From Anaerolineae bacterium (GTDB taxonomy: Bacteria > Chloroflexota > Anaerolineae > Aggregatilineales > Aggregatilineaceae), in contig JAGPFT010000211.1 in the NCBI GenBank assembly GCA_018056405.1, positions 1 to 5,847 on the forward strand: a stretch of 5,847 bases of DNA, in the 5' to 3' direction. The first letter of the stretch is position 1; each line of letters opens with the position of its first letter. A model generated the notes under the pieces. The model was not told the origin of the DNA and ran no database searches. It was given only the letters and a program-made list of their open reading frames with translations. Positions 4,890 to 5,847 of this stretch are shown one piece after another. The position numbers and the translations under genes are program-made.

Positions 4890-5129
4890 ATGGGCCAGGG
4901 AGCGAATGCGTTCTTCAACATTGTGTCGGTCATCTTCCTCGTGCTGACGCTGTTGGTGCTGATCGTCGTGCTCAGCGTGGCCGGCGGCACAATGGAAGCG
5001 CCGTTCCTAGCGCCAGAGGACACGCAGCCCCCGCCGACTATTGCTCAGCCGCCCACCCTGACGCCCTCACCGCTCCCTGGCGCAGCGCTCACAGCGACAG
5101 CCGCCGCTACCGCCGAGGGCGGGCAGTAG
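4890..5129 (+). CDS. 79-residue single-pass membrane protein with Thr/Pro tail
   Basis: No named family is recognised. The ATG follows a purine-rich site (GGGAGAGG, 4875-4882, with AAAGG nearer). Residues about 9-31 form one strong membrane segment (FFNIVSVIFLVLTLLVLIVV). After it come an EAPF motif, then a Pro/Thr/Ala-rich tail with TLTPSPLPG. The tail probably lies outside the cell. The first 60 residues align by eye with the N-terminus of the gene starting at 5311: both have FN, a V(S/T)V(I/L)F core, a VAG/IAG turn, a (M/L)E-x-P motif and PTIA. It looks like a paralogue that kept only the anchor and a short stalk. It lies directly behind the PpiC lipoprotein gene and may be an envelope partner of it. 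Confidence 0.8.
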   Translation: MGQGANAFFNIVSVIFLVLTLLVLIVVLSVAGGTMEAPFLAPEDTQPPPTIAQPPTLTPSPLPGAALTATAAATAEGGQ

Positions 5130-5135
5130 AGGTAC

Positions 5136-5171
5136 CAGTTGTCAGTTGTCGGTTGTCAGTTCTCAGTTGTC
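5136..5171. repeat. Tandem heptamer repeat, left arm (CAGTTGT x5)
   Basis: Five consecutive units in strict seven-base phase: CAGTTGT, CAGTTGT, CGGTTGT, CAGTTCT, CAGTTGT. The array starts seven bases after the stop of the 79-residue gene and is the inverted counterpart of the array at 5217. Confidence 0.85.
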
Positions 5172-5190
5172 GCAATCGTGGATCGGCAGC

Positions 5191-5209
5191 GGCCAGCCTC
5201 ACGTTGGCC
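5191..5209. repeat. Small inverted repeat between the heptamer arms
   Basis: GGCCA (5191-5195) pairs with TGGCC (5205-5209) across nine bases, capping the region between the two arrays. Confidence 0.4.
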
Positions 5210-5216
5210 ACCAGCA

Positions 5217-5276
5217 ACTGATAACCGCCAACGGATCACTGACACCTGACGGCTGATCACTGAGAATTGAACACTG
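5217..5276. repeat. Degenerate heptamer repeat, right arm (ACTGACA consensus)
   Basis: About eight and a half units hold a seven-base phase: ACTGATA, ACCGCCA, ACGGATC, ACTGACA, CCTGACG, GCTGATC, ACTGAGA, ATTGAAC, ACTG. The consensus is the reverse complement of the left-arm unit, so the two arms could pair as a long imperfect stem around a 45-base centre. It is more decayed than the left arm. Confidence 0.75.
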
Positions 5277-5297
5277 CTCGCCCATTTCGCCGGGCGC

Positions 5298-5305
5298 GGG
5301 GAGGG
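5298..5305 (+). promoter_or_regulatory. Ribosome binding site for the start at 5311
   Basis: GGGGAGGG lies five bases before the ATG at 5311. Another ATG at 5306 meets a stop two codons later, so 5311 is the start. Confidence 0.75.
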
Positions 5306-5310
5306 ATGCC

Positions 5311-5847
5311 ATGAACCGGGTGCTGAATGGGTGCTTCAACCTGGTGACGGTGCTGTTCGTGCTGCTGACCATCGGAGCCGCAGTCGTCGCGCTGGGCATC
5401 GCTGGCGACGCGCTGGAGCCGCCGATCTTCAAGCCGAAGGCTACGGCGGTCATTCCTACGATTGCCGCGTTCGCCCCGCCCACGCCCCGGCCCACCTGGA
5501 CCCCGTCCAACACGCCGCCGCCCACCTCCACACCGACCGACACGCCGACGGGCACCTTCGCGCCGACCGCCACGCCCACTGGCACGCCCACCGCGACGGC
5601 ATCGCTTACCCCCTCGATCTCGCCCACCTTCACCGCGTCGCCGACCTTCACCCTGTCGCCGACCAACACGCTGCCGCCGCCGACCGCTACATTCACCCGA
5701 ACGCCGACCCTCCCCCCGACTGTCACGCCGCTGCCCACGTCCACACCGAGCGCAACGCCGACTGTGGAGCTTGCCTTCATCGTGCAGCCCGGCTCGGTGA
5801 TCTTGCGCGAGAACTTCGGCAACACGGCGGGCTGCAACTGGCAAGGG
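5311..5847 (+). CDS. Membrane-anchored Thr/Pro-rich surface protein, 3' end beyond the window
   Basis: The frame runs open from the ATG to the last base (179 codons, no stop), so the gene is partial. Residues about 10-31 form a membrane anchor (FNLVTVLFVLLTIGAAVVAL), followed by IAGDALEPPIF. Residues about 57-151 are a long extracellular linker dominated by Thr-Pro, with Ser, Ala and few charges. From about 153 the composition changes to normal protein (VELAFIVQPGSVILRENFG, then NTAGCNW), the beginning of a folded outer domain, probably beta-rich, with a Cys-Asn-Trp motif. Membrane anchors with Thr/Pro stalks are common on Chloroflexota cell surfaces (family knowledge from memory). The N-terminus matches the 79-residue protein upstream. 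The reverse-strand frames over this stalk are shadows of its repetitive composition. Confidence 0.85.
   Translation, partial: MNRVLNGCFNLVTVLFVLLTIGAAVVALGIAGDALEPPIFKPKATAVIPTIAAFAPPTPRPTWTPSNTPPPTSTPTDTPTGTFAPTATPTGTPTATASLTPSISPTFTASPTFTLSPTNTLPPPTATFTRTPTLPPTVTPLPTSTPSATPTVELAFIVQPGSVILRENFGNTAGCNWQG

Noticed and set aside
5199..5837. 212-codon - strand frame with Val/Gly repeats, plus the alternative + frame at 5462-5800.
   Set aside because: Both are shadows of the Thr-Pro codon repetition in the gene starting at 5311, which has the proper start and membrane anchor.

Overview
The window is GC-rich bacterial DNA with all recognisable genes on the + strand. The Thr/Pro-rich single-pass envelope proteins, the small NHLP-clan (Os1348-like) protein and the dense arrays of C/G-rich palindromes all point to a member of the Chloroflexota, probably Anaerolineae-like. 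This is inferred from style and family content. No marker gene is present.

Left part (1-1112): a 51-residue peptide that is almost entirely a signal/anchor sequence (36-191), then a 106-residue protein with an NHLP-clan helical domain (249-569). A 150-base gap follows, holding a 9-bp tandem repeat and a perfect 10-bp hairpin. After it lies a stand-alone CheY-like receiver protein with all phosphorylation residues intact (720-1112).

Middle (1203-2588): a full-length family 4 glycoside hydrolase (NAD+/metal-dependent). It has a strong ribosome binding site, a GTG start and an unusual C-D-S-A substrate-signature motif.

Repeat block (2589-3893): about 1.3 kb with no credible gene. It is a mosaic of small palindromic elements: three copies of a 93-96 bp inverted-repeat element, two 125-bp direct copies of a composite element, six copies of one hairpin module whose differences largely preserve pairing, three strong G-quadruplex motifs, three GGGGCG palindromes and a slipping hairpin cluster. 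All separate the glycosidase from the next transcription unit.

Right part (3906-5847): a parvulin-type (PpiC) peptidyl-prolyl isomerase lipoprotein, then 21 bases later a 79-residue single-pass membrane protein. After a set of inverted heptamer repeats comes a larger protein with the same N-terminal anchor, a roughly 95-residue Thr/Pro linker and the start of an outer domain, cut by the window end. These three form an envelope/secretion theme. The two anchors look like a local duplication.

The most unusual material is the repeat block, where copies covary like structured RNA and hairpins compete with G-quadruplexes, and the pairing of a tiny secreted-peptide-like gene with an NHLP-clan protein.
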